From NCBI RefSeq assembly GCF_007860135.1, contig NZ_SJPV01000021.1, positions 1 through 64,000 on the forward strand: a stretch of 64,000 nucleotides of DNA, given 5' to 3'. Positions 9,011 through 18,300 of this stretch are shown piece after piece. Below the pieces are notes generated by a model. The model ran no database searches. It was given only the letters and a program-made list of their open reading frames with translations, and was not told where the DNA came from. Both the position numbers and the translations under genes were made by a program. This stretch comes from Novipirellula artificiosorum (lineage in GTDB: Bacteria; Planctomycetota; Planctomycetia; Pirellulales; Pirellulaceae). The first letter of the stretch is position 1. Every line of letters begins with the position of its first letter.

Positions 9011-9475
9011 TTAGAACTTCTGTGCTTCATCGGGACCCGGGTTCGCATACGCAGTATCTTTAGCGCGAATGAGCATCTCAGCCATTGTGGCGCAGTCATC
9101 TCGCAATCGCCCCAAATAACCAGGGCATTTGTTTTCATCAGGTTTGTTCGTCGTGAAGTCGCCGATGCCTGCCTGCGTCGGATAAAGTCCCGTCATCAAC
9201 GACGCACGCGTCGGGCAGCAGCGAGCTGAGTTATACATTTGCGTAAACCTTGCACCACCTTTCGCAAGAGCATCGATATGCGGCGTGGGGATCTCGCCGC
9301 CGTAACAACCGAGGTCGGAATATCCCAGGTCATCGGCCAGAACAACGATGATATTTGGACGATCCGCTGCGAAGGTACAAGCCTGAACGGCAGCCGCAGA
9401 TGAGCTGACAAAAACGGACAGCATCAGGAACAAGGTGGTCAAAGTTGATTTCATCATTTGCGAATTGTGCTTCAT
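9011..9475 (-). pseudogene. Sulfatase, N-terminal fragment
   Basis: 154 codons: a long hydrophobic leader, the metal-binding VLADDLGYSDLGCYGG, the formylglycine motif CCPTR with Cys86, and LMTGLYPTQAGIGDF. After the conserved ATMAEMLI the sequence leaves the family and stops. About 300 residues with the remaining active-site residues are absent. Divergent from the intact sulfatase that starts at 9770. The non-coding stretch 8895-9010 beyond its 3' end shows nothing recognisable. Confidence 0.85.
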
Positions 9476-9769
9476 AGGAATTTACTTAACGCTTTATCTT
9501 ATCTAATCTTCATGTATCGCTTCGAAAAGCGATCGCTCATCAATGATCGGTATCTGCGCGATGGCGAAAGAGAGACCGATTGTAATCAAGTGAAGCCAAG
9601 CCAAACACTTGATCTGATCATTGAAGTGTCGATTTTGGCTTAATCGACTGCGTCTGGCGGGGACGAGGAAAGCCACAAGGCATCACCCCTACAGACTTTA
9701 CACCCCATGGTATACTGGAAAGACCTCTTCTCCGATTTGCCTTCCGCCAAACCCGCCTGGAACCTCCTC

Positions 9770-11152
9770 ATGATGCGATATCGATTCCCATCACACTTGA
9801 AGCTTTGCTTCATACTTTTCTCGCTGGCATCAGCGAGCCTCTTGGCTGCAGAGAAGCCCAACGAGAAGCCCAATATCATCGTCATCGTTTCCGACGATAC
9901 CGGGTATAACGAGTTCTCGATGAACGGCAGCAATCCACTATTTCCCACACCGCGTATCGATTCGATCGCATCTAATGGAGTTCGCTTTACCAACGGCTAT
10001 GTTAGCGGTACTGTTTGTAGCCCGACCCGCGCAGGCCTTTTGACTGGTCGATATCAGAATCGCTTCGGACATGAATACAATGTCCCTCCCGTCTACAGCG
10101 AAGACAATGGACTCTCCTTAAAAGAGACCACCATCGCCGATGTGTTGAAGTCCGCTGACTATCGAACCATTGCGCTAGGTAAGTGGCATCTTGGCTACGC
10201 ACCCAAGTTTCACCCGATGGAGCGAGGCTTCACCGACTACTACGGATTTCTGCAAGGCGCACGAAGCTACTTACCGCTGAAGAAGCCGTCGGTTTTGAAT
10301 CGATTGCTCCGAGATCGGGAACCCGTCGCCGAGAAATTCGATTACATGACTGATGAATTGGGGCGTGCCGCGGCCGATTACATCGCGAAGTCTAAAGACA
10401 AACCATTCTTTATCTACTTGGCCTACAATGCCACCCACGGCCCCAACGAAGCAACCGAGTCCGACTTGGTAACCGTCAAGGGAGGTGGTGGAAATGAAAA
10501 ACACCGAGCAATGACTTTGGCCTTGGATCGCTCCGTGGGAATCGTGCTGGACGAACTGCAAAAGCAATCGCTGACAGACAACACGCTTATCTTCTTCGTC
10601 AACGACAATGGTGGAGTCGCAGGGCACGACAACACTCCGCTGCGCGGTTTCAAAGGCAGCACATGGGAAGGTGGGACACGAGTACCGTTTGCGATTCAGT
10701 GGCCAGCCGTATTGCCAAAGGGCAAAGTACTCGACGCTCCGGTGATCTCGCTCGACATTTTTCCAACCGCGATGGCTGCTGCAGGTGTGACTACGTCGCC
10801 CCCGCAACCCTTGGATGGCGTAAATCTTTTGCCCTACATGCTGGATCCAACGAAAGACCGTCCTCATCAGACGCTGTACTGGAAGAATGGCAACAAGTGG
10901 GCGGTTCGCGACGGCGACCTGAAGGCGGTTTCTGGAAATTCAGAACCAACCGCAGTAAAAGTGAAGAATGTAAAAAACGGCAATCCTTCAAACGAAGTAT
11001 TGCTCTTCGATCTCTCCAAGGACATTAGCGAATCCAATAACTTAGCTGCCTCACGCCCGGAAGATGTCGACCGATTAAAGAATCTTTACACTGAGTGGAA
11101 GAAGGATTTTCCTACACCAACTTGGGGCGGAGAGACTAAAAAAGAGGAGTAA
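9770..11152 (+). CDS. Secreted sulfatase (type I, arylsulfatase-like)
   Basis: A complete 460-residue sulfatase. Signal peptide about 1-26, metal-binding VSDDTGYNEF (Asp42-Asp43), formylglycine motif CSPTR (Cys83), LGKWHLGYAP, and the C-terminal metal-binding FFVNDNGGVAGHDNTPL. It hydrolyses a sulfate ester on an exported or extracellular substrate; substrate class unassigned. Two adjacent ATGs (9770, 9773) sit just before a good signal peptide, which rules out the upstream in-frame codon at 9707. It leads a same-strand group with the LamG-like gene and a second sulfatase, with gaps of 234 and 92 bases, so joint transcription is possible. Confidence 0.93.
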   Translation: MMRYRFPSHLKLCFILFSLASASLLAAEKPNEKPNIIVIVSDDTGYNEFSMNGSNPLFPTPRIDSIASNGVRFTNGYVSGTVCSPTRAGLLTGRYQNRFGHEYNVPPVYSEDNGLSLKETTIADVLKSADYRTIALGKWHLGYAPKFHPMERGFTDYYGFLQGARSYLPLKKPSVLNRLLRDREPVAEKFDYMTDELGRAAADYIAKSKDKPFFIYLAYNATHGPNEATESDLVTVKGGGGNEKHRAMTLALDRSVGIVLDELQKQSLTDNTLIFFVNDNGGVAGHDNTPLRGFKGSTWEGGTRVPFAIQWPAVLPKGKVLDAPVISLDIFPTAMAAAGVTTSPPQPLDGVNLLPYMLDPTKDRPHQTLYWKNGNKWAVRDGDLKAVSGNSEPTAVKVKNVKNGNPSNEVLLFDLSKDISESNNLAASRPEDVDRLKNLYTEWKKDFPTPTWGGETKKEE

Positions 11153-11386
11153 GAATCTGTCTCCCACGTGGAGCTTCTGGGAGACCTTGCGGAACTGTGC
11201 CTACTTTCGCGGATCTCGTCGAGCTGATTCCCACGAGGGTCTAGATGGTGACTCGATTCTACCGAAGTTGTTGGCTGATCGCGATGCGCTGAGAGCTCAT
11301 TGAAAAGCACATCTCGAATACCGCAAACTTACGATTCAAACCGAAAAATCTGAAAAGCAATTAACATCCCAAACTATAGTAACACC

Positions 11387-12103
11387 ATGAAATCAAGCCT
11401 GACATTTGCGATCCTTGCCTTATTCTCGATCAGCGAACTTGTCGCTGACGACAAAGGCAAACTTATTTTTGAAGACTCCTTTCAACGAACGGAATCGCAA
11501 GAGAAAACCGACGAGCCGGGTAACGGTTGGGGGACAAACAGCAAGAGCCGAGCCCAGGGACACAAGCAAGTCGATCTCCGTGATGGTGCCATGTATATCT
11601 TCACTCATGAAGAGGCAGATCACGCAGCGTCGGTTACGCACCCCACCGAATTCAATAATGGGTCTGTGAAGCTGCGATTCATGCTCGAGGATGAACGTGA
11701 TAAGCTTGGGCTGAATTTCGCCGACTTACAATGCAAAGAGGTGCATGCAGGGCATCTCTTTATGACTCAGATCAGCGTTAAAGAAGTGCTGCTGCAGGAC
11801 CTGAAGACAGGTAACATGCGGCTTGACATTCGGGAAGCTCGACAAGCCAAGAAGCCGTTGTCCGCCGAGCAATCGTCGGCCTTGGAAGGCAAGAGCAAGA
11901 AGGTTTCACATAGCCTACAAGTCGGCAAGTGGTACGAAGTTGAAGTGACAATCAAAGGCGATCAACTTTCCGTGGCGATTGATGGCAAGACCATCGGCAC
12001 TCTCTCGTCACCTGGAATCGCTCATCCAACGAAAAGCATGTTAAGGCTAGCCGTGCCACGCAACGCTGTCGTTGATGATGTGAAAATCTGGCGCAACCAA
12101 TAA
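11387..12103 (+). CDS. Secreted LamG/DUF1080-like beta-sandwich protein
   Basis: 238 residues with signal peptide (LTFAILALFSISELVA). The body resembles a concanavalin-type jelly roll: an opening FEDSFQR, GNGWGTNS, VGKWYEVEVTIKGDQLSVAIDG and a final NAVVDDVKIWRNQ, a pattern seen in planctomycete DUF1080/3-keto-disaccharide hydrolase-like proteins. I see no clear catalytic signature, so it may be a binding or hydrolytic domain. It sits between two sulfatases on the same strand and could act on the same glycan. Confidence 0.65.
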   Translation: MKSSLTFAILALFSISELVADDKGKLIFEDSFQRTESQEKTDEPGNGWGTNSKSRAQGHKQVDLRDGAMYIFTHEEADHAASVTHPTEFNNGSVKLRFMLEDERDKLGLNFADLQCKEVHAGHLFMTQISVKEVLLQDLKTGNMRLDIREARQAKKPLSAEQSSALEGKSKKVSHSLQVGKWYEVEVTIKGDQLSVAIDGKTIGTLSSPGIAHPTKSMLRLAVPRNAVVDDVKIWRNQ

Positions 12104-12195
12104 GCCTTTGGATATCGCCTTCGATCCTTCATCCCAAATGGTAGTGGAGGCTCAGGGAGCCCAACGAACAACAACCAACAAAAGGGTGCAAATAG

Positions 12196-14049
12196 ATGAG
12201 GATATCGCGAACTTTAACGTTACTGTTCTTCTTCCAACTTGCGATCGTTGTGCACGCTGCGCCACCGAACATCGTGTTTGTGATCACCGATGATCAGGGT
12301 TACGGTGACGTTGGCTATACAGGCAATCCGATTATCAAGACGCCGAACATTGATCGTCTTGCCGGTGAGTCGTCGCAGCTTACCGACTACCATGTCGCGC
12401 CCACCTGTTCGCCAACGCGTGCGGCCTTGCTAACAGGTCACTGGACCGACCGCACCGGAGTTTGGCACACGGTTAATGGCCGATCGATGTTGCGCGAAAA
12501 CGAAGTGACTCTCGGTCAAATGCTCAAAGATGCTGGCTACGCAACGGGTATGTTTGGCAAGTGGCATCTTGGCGACAACTTTCCTTATCGACCCGAAGAC
12601 CGTGGATTCACCGAAGTCTATCGACATGGCGGCGGTGGGGTAGGGCAGACGCCAGACTTGTGGGACAACGCCTACTTCGATGGAAGCTACTTTCATAACG
12701 GCAAAGTTGTACCAGCCAAGGGGTTTTGTACTGACGTGTTCTTTGCAGAGGCGCAGCGTTTCATTCGGGAGTCTGCAGCCAAGAAGCAGCCATTCCTTGC
12801 TTACATCGCACTCAACGCACCCCACGGTCCATTGCATACGCCGCAAAAGTATCTCAACCTCTATTCAGACCAGCCTCCAGCCATTGCTGCGTTCTTCGGA
12901 ATGATCAGCAATATTGATGACAATGTAGGCGCGACGCGAGCATTGCTGCGTGAGCTTGGTATCGAACGCGACACTCTGTTCATCTTCACCACGGATAACG
13001 GCACTGCAACTGGCGCCAAGATTTTCAACGCCGGAATGCGAGGAGCCAAGGGAAGCGAATACGAGGGCGGACATCGTGTGTCATTTATCGCACACTGGCC
13101 CGCCGCTGGCTGGGACAAGGAACGAGTCAGCGACACGCTTTGTCACGCCGTAGATGTCGTTCCCACGCTTCTCGAAGTCACCGGTGCAAAGCAACCTTCC
13201 AATGTGAAGTTTGACGGCAGGTCGATTCGAAGTTTATTAGATCCTACGAAGACTGCGGAAGCCTGGCCGCACGACCGGATGCTCATCACCGATTCTCAGC
13301 GAGTGCGTGATCCGATCAAGTGGAAACAAACTGCCGTCATGTCCAATAAGTGGCGGTTGGTTAACGGAACTGAGCTTTACGATATCAAGGCCGATCCCAG
13401 CCAGGAGCACAACGTAATCGCCGAACACCCGGCACAAGCCGATCAGATGCGATCCTTCTACGACTCGTGGTGGGCAGAACTTGAGCCAACGTTTTCTCAG
13501 ACCACTGAGATTCATATCGGGGCCGCCGATCACCCGATTGTGAGCTTGACGGGACACGATTGGATTCAAGAGGCGCTGCCTCCTTGGAATCAACAACACA
13601 TTCGAGAAGCCGATGGTTATGGCGTTAAAAAGACGAGTCAGAAAAACACTCCAAAGACTAATACGGAGAATTTGAAACCTGTTGAAAAGTCTGTCCATCA
13701 AGGCCACTGGGCGGTGAAAGTTGTCACTGCGGGCAAGTACCAATTCAGTCTCCGTCGCTGGCCCCTGGAAGCTGATATGCCGATCGCCAGTTCACTCGCT
13801 CCAGGCGAGGACGTTCCCGGCGCAACCCAAGCCTTCCGAGCTCGACCCGGAATCGCGATTCCAGCGACCAACGCCACGCTACGGATCGATGGCAAAGACC
13901 TTGAGAGCAAGCCTATCCAGCCAGGTGACAAAGAAGTCACCTTCACTGCTCAACTTACCGTTGGCTCACATCAACTCGCGCCGCTATTCAAGGACGAAGC
14001 CGGTAACGAAATTGGAGCCTACTACGCCATCATCACTAGGCTCCCATGA
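12196..14049 (+). CDS. Secreted sulfatase with C-terminal accessory domain
   Basis: 617 residues. Signal peptide, metal-binding TDDQGYGDVGY, CSPTR formylglycine motif (Cys71), FGKWHLGDNF, and C-terminal metal site FTTDNGTATGAK. The catalytic part ends near residue 430, after the strand that lists substrate residues (YDIKADPSQEHNVI). The last 190 residues form a beta-rich domain (GHWAVKVVTAGKYQFSLRRW, GSHQLAPLFKDEAGNEIGAYY) found in a subset of planctomycete arylsulfatases and perhaps used for substrate binding. Convergent with the GH67-like gene on the other strand. Confidence 0.93.
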   Translation: MRISRTLTLLFFFQLAIVVHAAPPNIVFVITDDQGYGDVGYTGNPIIKTPNIDRLAGESSQLTDYHVAPTCSPTRAALLTGHWTDRTGVWHTVNGRSMLRENEVTLGQMLKDAGYATGMFGKWHLGDNFPYRPEDRGFTEVYRHGGGGVGQTPDLWDNAYFDGSYFHNGKVVPAKGFCTDVFFAEAQRFIRESAAKKQPFLAYIALNAPHGPLHTPQKYLNLYSDQPPAIAAFFGMISNIDDNVGATRALLRELGIERDTLFIFTTDNGTATGAKIFNAGMRGAKGSEYEGGHRVSFIAHWPAAGWDKERVSDTLCHAVDVVPTLLEVTGAKQPSNVKFDGRSIRSLLDPTKTAEAWPHDRMLITDSQRVRDPIKWKQTAVMSNKWRLVNGTELYDIKADPSQEHNVIAEHPAQADQMRSFYDSWWAELEPTFSQTTEIHIGAADHPIVSLTGHDWIQEALPPWNQQHIREADGYGVKKTSQKNTPKTNTENLKPVEKSVHQGHWAVKVVTAGKYQFSLRRWPLEADMPIASSLAPGEDVPGATQAFRARPGIAIPATNATLRIDGKDLESKPIQPGDKEVTFTAQLTVGSHQLAPLFKDEAGNEIGAYYAIITRLP

Positions 14050-14155
14050 AGTTTGCTCTTTGACCTAACGACCGTTTCCTATTGCCCTAATTTAATGAGC
14101 TGTTCTTCGGGGATGAGACTTACTTGTGTTCTGTTTTGCATTCCTCTTCGCGAGG

Positions 14156-16375
14156 TCATTCCTTTGTCTGCCAATCAGGCTCCTGGATACCGCCGAGGTC
14201 GTAATACTGCTGTAGAACAACTTCATCGTAGGCATGCCAGTCGGGGAAGGATCGGTTTCGCTGCAAGTCCACGCCGATGTAGAGTGCATCCATGATGTCT
14301 GTGTATCGGCGCCAGGCACAGTATGCTTTGCCCATCGACTGCTTCGCCTTCTCTTTCTCGCCCTGCAGGTCGTAGATCACCGCGCGAAACTTTTCGGCAT
14401 TGAACTGTCCCATGTATGCTTGCGCGGTCAAATCTCTCAGAGTGAGTTGCAACTCGACATTCTCACCGGGCTTCAGAGTTGCCAGTATCTCCAAGGCCTT
14501 CGCCGATAGCGTATCGATCTTTTCAATGTTATCCCAAGCAGACACTTTTTGGCCGGCTTTGCCATCGGCTGTCTCCCGCAAAGACGCGAGCTTGGAGCCT
14601 GCAAAAGGAGTCGCTTCTTTCGTGTCATCCACGGAGAAGTGGCGTCCAGCCTTTCCTTGCCACATGTCACCCGTCCAGAGCTCAGGCCAGAAATCGGCAT
14701 CGAACTGCCATTTGCCAGTGACCTGTTCGTTAGCGAGCCGGATCGCACCTGACGCACAGCTCCAAGCTTCGAAAAGTTTATCGGACGGCACCTCGGGAAA
14801 CCTACTAGCAAGATGTTGCTTGAAATAGTCGTCGGAGATCGATGGATTGTAGGAGATCCGTCCCCACAGCTTCTGCATGTACCAAGTGCGCTGGACGCTC
14901 AGCGCATCCCGCTCCGTGTAGTAAGGGTTCTTGCTAGCGAACTCCTTGCCAAACACCCAGCCATCCGCGCCGATGTAAAAGCCCGTTACATACTTGTCGA
15001 TCGAAGGAAAGCCACTGATATAGTCGCGAACAAACTGCGGCTCCGCCCAGTGCAGGAAATAGAAATCGTCGTTCCGCACGGTCAACCACGACTTGATGCC
15101 GAATTTGCTAAGCCCTCGCTCCATTCCCGTCCGATGCCAGCGCGCCGGAGTAACGGTGGAATGAGCGTGCGCCTCGGAATACTTACACGACAAGTCCATT
15201 CGCACGTTGGGGAGATCGTTCAACTGGGCGAAGTGCTTTAAGATGTGGTCAATATCGCCGTCGTGCTGGCGATGGATGAACACGATGTCTCGCGATGGGT
15301 TTTCCTTTGCATATTGCATGACGCCTTTGCCGAAGGAATCCCAGGCCCATTCTTCCTTTTGACTGGCATCCAGTTTCCCCATTTTTTCTCCCACCGTGAT
15401 GCCAAACCCCTTGAGGTCAGGATAGGTCTGAAAGAGTTGATGCACTGCTTTCCTCAGATACACCCTGGTCTTTTCATTATCCGTCTCGTCTGTAAGGCCA
15501 TGCTTTCCCTCGGCGGTCGAAAGGAAAACGCTCCAATTACAGATGTAGATATCAAAGCCACGTTCTCGGCCATACTTCATCACTTCGCGCCAATACGCAA
15601 CCTTTTCATCAATCGTCAAGTCGTTCACTTTGACACGCTTGCCCGCCGCGTCAAAGCCAGTCACACCTTGGATGGCGATACCGGGATACTCGTCCTCCAT
15701 ATTGACCATTGAGGTAAATGGGTGGGGTGACCAAAGTGACAAAACGTTGTAGCGATGCCGCGCCATTTCATCGAACCATGTCTTCCAGAATCCCAGGTCC
15801 CAGACATCCTTGATGGCCAGCTTATGAGATGTGCCGTTGTGGCCGTAAAAATAAGTAGGGGATTCTTTGTCCAGCGGGATGTTAAACTTGATGCCACGAT
15901 TCTTGAGATGCGGTGATTCCTCTTCATCGTAGGCGCGGGCGAGGTCATGGAACTGGATGTATTCCGCCAACTGCAAACCACCATACATCGCGCCGTTGGG
16001 GTCGCCTCCCAGCACCCAGTAGCTGATGTCTGGTTGGGTTGTGGTGCGGAGGGCGTAGGCTTGCGCAGCCAAAACATTAACAGGCTTGCCACCTTGGGCT
16101 GAAAGCAGGGAAGCGGCGGCTTCGTCAGTGGCGACAGCGAGGACGATCTTCTTGCCCGCACCGGCTTTTGCCACCTCTGCCAAATCGTGCGTCTCAACTC
16201 TGTGGCTTTGCTTTTCGAGAGCCGCCTTGATGTCGCTAGCAGCAAAGGCGATCTGTGGTACGCCTGGATCATAGTAAAGTCCAACGGCATCCGCCCCTAA
16301 GCAGGCGAAGGAACCCGCGAACGTAAAGAGCAACCAGGCGACAGTGGCGATTTGATTTAAGGACTTGCTTTTCAT
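14156..16375 (-). CDS. GH67-like (alpha-glucuronidase-related) secreted protein
   Basis: 739 residues with signal peptide. An N-terminal alpha/beta domain (QIAFAASDIKAALEKQ, ISYWVLGGDPNGAMYGGLQLAE) resembles the GH67/GH20 non-catalytic domain. A TIM-barrel-like region follows: NRGIKFNIPLDKESP, ARHRYNVLSLWSPHPF, GFGITVGEKMG, SWLTVRNDDFYFLHW. It contains several conserved Glu/Asp but I cannot name the catalytic pair. It has a close architectural paralogue at 35145-37355, of almost identical length. An alpha-glucuronidase-like role on acidic glycans is plausible, not shown. Its start lies directly beside the left end of an IS element, which may have displaced its promoter. Confidence 0.7.
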   Translation of the reverse strand: MKSKSLNQIATVAWLLFTFAGSFACLGADAVGLYYDPGVPQIAFAASDIKAALEKQSHRVETHDLAEVAKAGAGKKIVLAVATDEAAASLLSAQGGKPVNVLAAQAYALRTTTQPDISYWVLGGDPNGAMYGGLQLAEYIQFHDLARAYDEEESPHLKNRGIKFNIPLDKESPTYFYGHNGTSHKLAIKDVWDLGFWKTWFDEMARHRYNVLSLWSPHPFTSMVNMEDEYPGIAIQGVTGFDAAGKRVKVNDLTIDEKVAYWREVMKYGRERGFDIYICNWSVFLSTAEGKHGLTDETDNEKTRVYLRKAVHQLFQTYPDLKGFGITVGEKMGKLDASQKEEWAWDSFGKGVMQYAKENPSRDIVFIHRQHDGDIDHILKHFAQLNDLPNVRMDLSCKYSEAHAHSTVTPARWHRTGMERGLSKFGIKSWLTVRNDDFYFLHWAEPQFVRDYISGFPSIDKYVTGFYIGADGWVFGKEFASKNPYYTERDALSVQRTWYMQKLWGRISYNPSISDDYFKQHLASRFPEVPSDKLFEAWSCASGAIRLANEQVTGKWQFDADFWPELWTGDMWQGKAGRHFSVDDTKEATPFAGSKLASLRETADGKAGQKVSAWDNIEKIDTLSAKALEILATLKPGENVELQLTLRDLTAQAYMGQFNAEKFRAVIYDLQGEKEKAKQSMGKAYCAWRRYTDIMDALYIGVDLQRNRSFPDWHAYDEVVLQQYYDLGGIQEPDWQTKE

Positions 16376-16530
16376 TGTTATTACTAGGCTTTGTTTCTAA
16401 AGTGTTGAGTCGTAGCGGAAAGGAAGCGTCCGAAAAATTGTTGAAAGTTGAAAGATGGTCTCCCGGAGGGCAGAATCTGCCCTTCGCAATCTTTCAATTT
16501 TCGTCGGCTGGAACCGACGGGGAGACCATC

Positions 16531-17739
16531 ATGAATGAAGTTAGTCTTTTGCAATCGCTCGGGCAAGTTTCTGCGTCCGAAACCGGTCAAGTCTTTCGAG
16601 ACTTCTTGCGTGGGCACATCCGCGAGATGATCTGTGAAGTCATGGCCGCTGAAGTCACCGAGCTTTGCGGTCCCAAGCATGCTCCGTCGGGAGGCGATCA
16701 CTACCGAGCAGGGAGCAGTCCCGGTCGGGTTCTCTACGAAGGTGAGCGTGAGCAGGTCGTTCGTCCTCGTGTCCGCTTGAAGTCTGAGGATGGCAGGAGT
16801 CAAGAAGTTGAATTGGCCAGCTATCGAATCGCCAAGGATCCCGAACAGCTCCAGTCGCAAATCGTTCAGGCGATCGTCTCGGGCGTGAGTACTCGCGGTG
16901 TCGAAGAGATCAAGCCGAGTTCCCCTGGTGTCAAACGATCCAATGTGTCGCGATTGTGGCAAGAAGCCGGTAGCAAGTTCGTCGAACAACTGCGAAGCAA
17001 AGACCTAGCTTCGACGACCTGCTGTACGTTGATGCTCGATGGCATTCGGCTCAGTAGTGAGCAGACCGCCGTGGTGGCATTGGGAATCGACAGTGACGGT
17101 CACAAGCACGTGCTCGATTTCTCTCTCGGAAGCAGTGAAAACCTGGAAGTTTCGCGTGAATTGGTAGGCCGCATCGTGACTCGTGGATTCGGTTGCGAGC
17201 ATCGATTGTTTGTCGTGCTTGACGGCAGTGATGCGTTACGTGGCGCGGTCAGGGAGTTCTTTGCTGATGCAGTCGTGCAGCGTTGTTTGGTGCACAAGGA
17301 ACGGAACATCAAGGGCAAGCTTTCGAAATGTCACTGGGGCGAGCTGTCGCGTCTGTTCACACGTCTTCGCAGCGTCCAGGGGATCGATGCTGCCGAAGAA
17401 GTGTTCTCCGAGCTGAAGGGATTCCTCGAGCCGATCAACGCAGAGGGGTACCGGAGCTTGCATGAAGCGGGCGATGACCTATTGGCGCTGCACCGACTGA
17501 ATGTTCCCAACACGCTACATCGTTCGCTGCTGAGCACCAACGCGATTGAGAATTCATTCTTGAACACGAAACGCAAGCTGGGTCGCGTGACACGTTTTCG
17601 GGCAGACACGGACCAGGCAAGTCGCTGGCTCTCGTGCGCGCTGCTGGAGGCAGAGAAAGGGTTTCGAAGGATCTCCGGCCACCACTCACTGAAGCATCTG
17701 ATCGCGGCCCTGCAACGCCCCGGAGGCATCACTAAGTGA
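16531..17739 (+). CDS. IS256-family (mutator-type) transposase
   Basis: 402 residues from the ATG at 16531, which has a GGGAG ribosome-binding site 7 bases upstream and matches the family's usual start. The DDE triad is visible: Asp170 in LMLDGIRL, Asp231 in VVLDGSDALRG, Glu340 in STNAIENSFLNTKRK. The Cys-Leu-Val-His-Lys motif (QRCLVHKERNI) between the second Asp and the Glu is also typical. The frame is uninterrupted, so the element may be active. An in-frame extension to 16375 exists but overlaps the inverted repeat and is rejected. Confidence 0.93.
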   Translation: MNEVSLLQSLGQVSASETGQVFRDFLRGHIREMICEVMAAEVTELCGPKHAPSGGDHYRAGSSPGRVLYEGEREQVVRPRVRLKSEDGRSQEVELASYRIAKDPEQLQSQIVQAIVSGVSTRGVEEIKPSSPGVKRSNVSRLWQEAGSKFVEQLRSKDLASTTCCTLMLDGIRLSSEQTAVVALGIDSDGHKHVLDFSLGSSENLEVSRELVGRIVTRGFGCEHRLFVVLDGSDALRGAVREFFADAVVQRCLVHKERNIKGKLSKCHWGELSRLFTRLRSVQGIDAAEEVFSELKGFLEPINAEGYRSLHEAGDDLLALHRLNVPNTLHRSLLSTNAIENSFLNTKRKLGRVTRFRADTDQASRWLSCALLEAEKGFRRISGHHSLKHLIAALQRPGGITK

Positions 17740-17746
17740 TCGGCTT

Positions 17747-17788
17747 CGCCGCGCTCTTTCATCGCCTAGGCGATGAAAGAGCGCGGCG
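17747..17788 (+). terminator. Perfect 42-bp palindrome after the transposase
   Basis: CGCCGCGCTCTTTCATCGCC, then TA, then its exact reverse complement. It begins 8 bases after the transposase stop and is inside the IS right end. It could act as a bidirectional terminator or block read-in transcription. Confidence 0.75.
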
Positions 17789-17879
17789 AGCCATTGAAAT
17801 CTGAACTGTGTAATTCTAAGTTTTGACAAGCGAGACCATCAAGAGTTTCAACAAAGAACCGGACATCCCCAGCGGGGGG

Positions 17880-17941
17880 GGGGAATCGTCAAGATTTTCG
17901 TCAATTCGCTTCAATTCGAAATGCTTGACGCATTCCGCTAC
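17880..17941. repeat. Palindromic intergenic repeat, copy 2 (left arm shortened)
   Basis: The right arm TGCTTGACGCATTCCGCTAC and the inner part of the left arm (GGAATCGTCAAGATTTTCG) match the family. The outermost GTAGC of the left arm is replaced by the poly-G tract. Confidence 0.65.
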
Positions 17942-18240
17942 GAGTTTGAAACAAAGCCTAGCTTCCTTGGTGCAAAGGTGATCCGCGCTGTGAAGTATAT
18001 CGAGCGGCGGCGGAAAGCCGCGGTTCAGCTCTTGGCATTGTACCCGCATTATCGCTTTCTTCTTCGCCATCGCAGCATTTACTGTTTGCCCGAGTCGTTA
18101 GGCGGAACCCAGCGAGGAAGTTCGTCGTCAGAATCGCCATCAATAATTGCATCGCTGGCCCCTGCGCAGCTTCAACAACTTCTAAAGTAACTTATGATCG
18201 TAGCGTTGGGATGTGACCAGAGCATACGGACGGCTTTGGT

Positions 18241-18249
18241 TGCTATAAT
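18241..18249 (+). promoter_or_regulatory. Extended -10 promoter for the DUF6807 gene
   Basis: TGCTATAAT matches the extended -10 consensus TGnTATAAT and lies about 52 bases before the ATG at 18301. The -35 region is weak, as expected for an extended -10. Confidence 0.55.
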
Positions 18250-18300
18250 CACAACCCAATTGGAATGAATCGGAAGCCGTTTGAGCATTAGGTGGAACTC

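Larger units (their letters stand above)
16438..17856 (+). mobile_element. IS256-family insertion sequence
   Basis: About 1.42 kb. The left end at 16438 (TTGTTGAAAGTTGAAAGATG then GTCTCCC) and the reverse complement of the right end 17830-17856 (TTGTTGAAACTCTTGATGG then TCTCGC) form imperfect terminal inverted repeats. A further GAGACCATC copy lies at 16522-16530 directly before the transposase ATG. I found no convincing target duplication, so exact edges are uncertain by a few bases. Insertion point is just upstream of the GH67-like gene. Confidence 0.75.
17857..18291. other. Non-coding gap between the IS and the DUF6807 gene
   Basis: No convincing gene. It holds a run of ten G residues (17874-17883), a copy of the palindromic repeat (17880-17941) and an extended -10 promoter (18241-18249). 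A 89-codon open frame at 17921-18190 overlaps the repeat and lacks protein-like features. Confidence 0.6.

Noticed and set aside
8780-9229. 149-codon open frame spanning the xylR end and a sulfatase fragment
   Set aside because: Out-of-frame read-through of two unrelated pieces.
16375-16530. N-terminal extension of the transposase
   Set aside because: Overlaps the IS inverted repeat; the ATG at 16531 has a ribosome-binding site and matches family length.
17921-18190. 89-codon open frame after the IS
   Set aside because: Overlaps a palindromic repeat and shows no homology or start signal.
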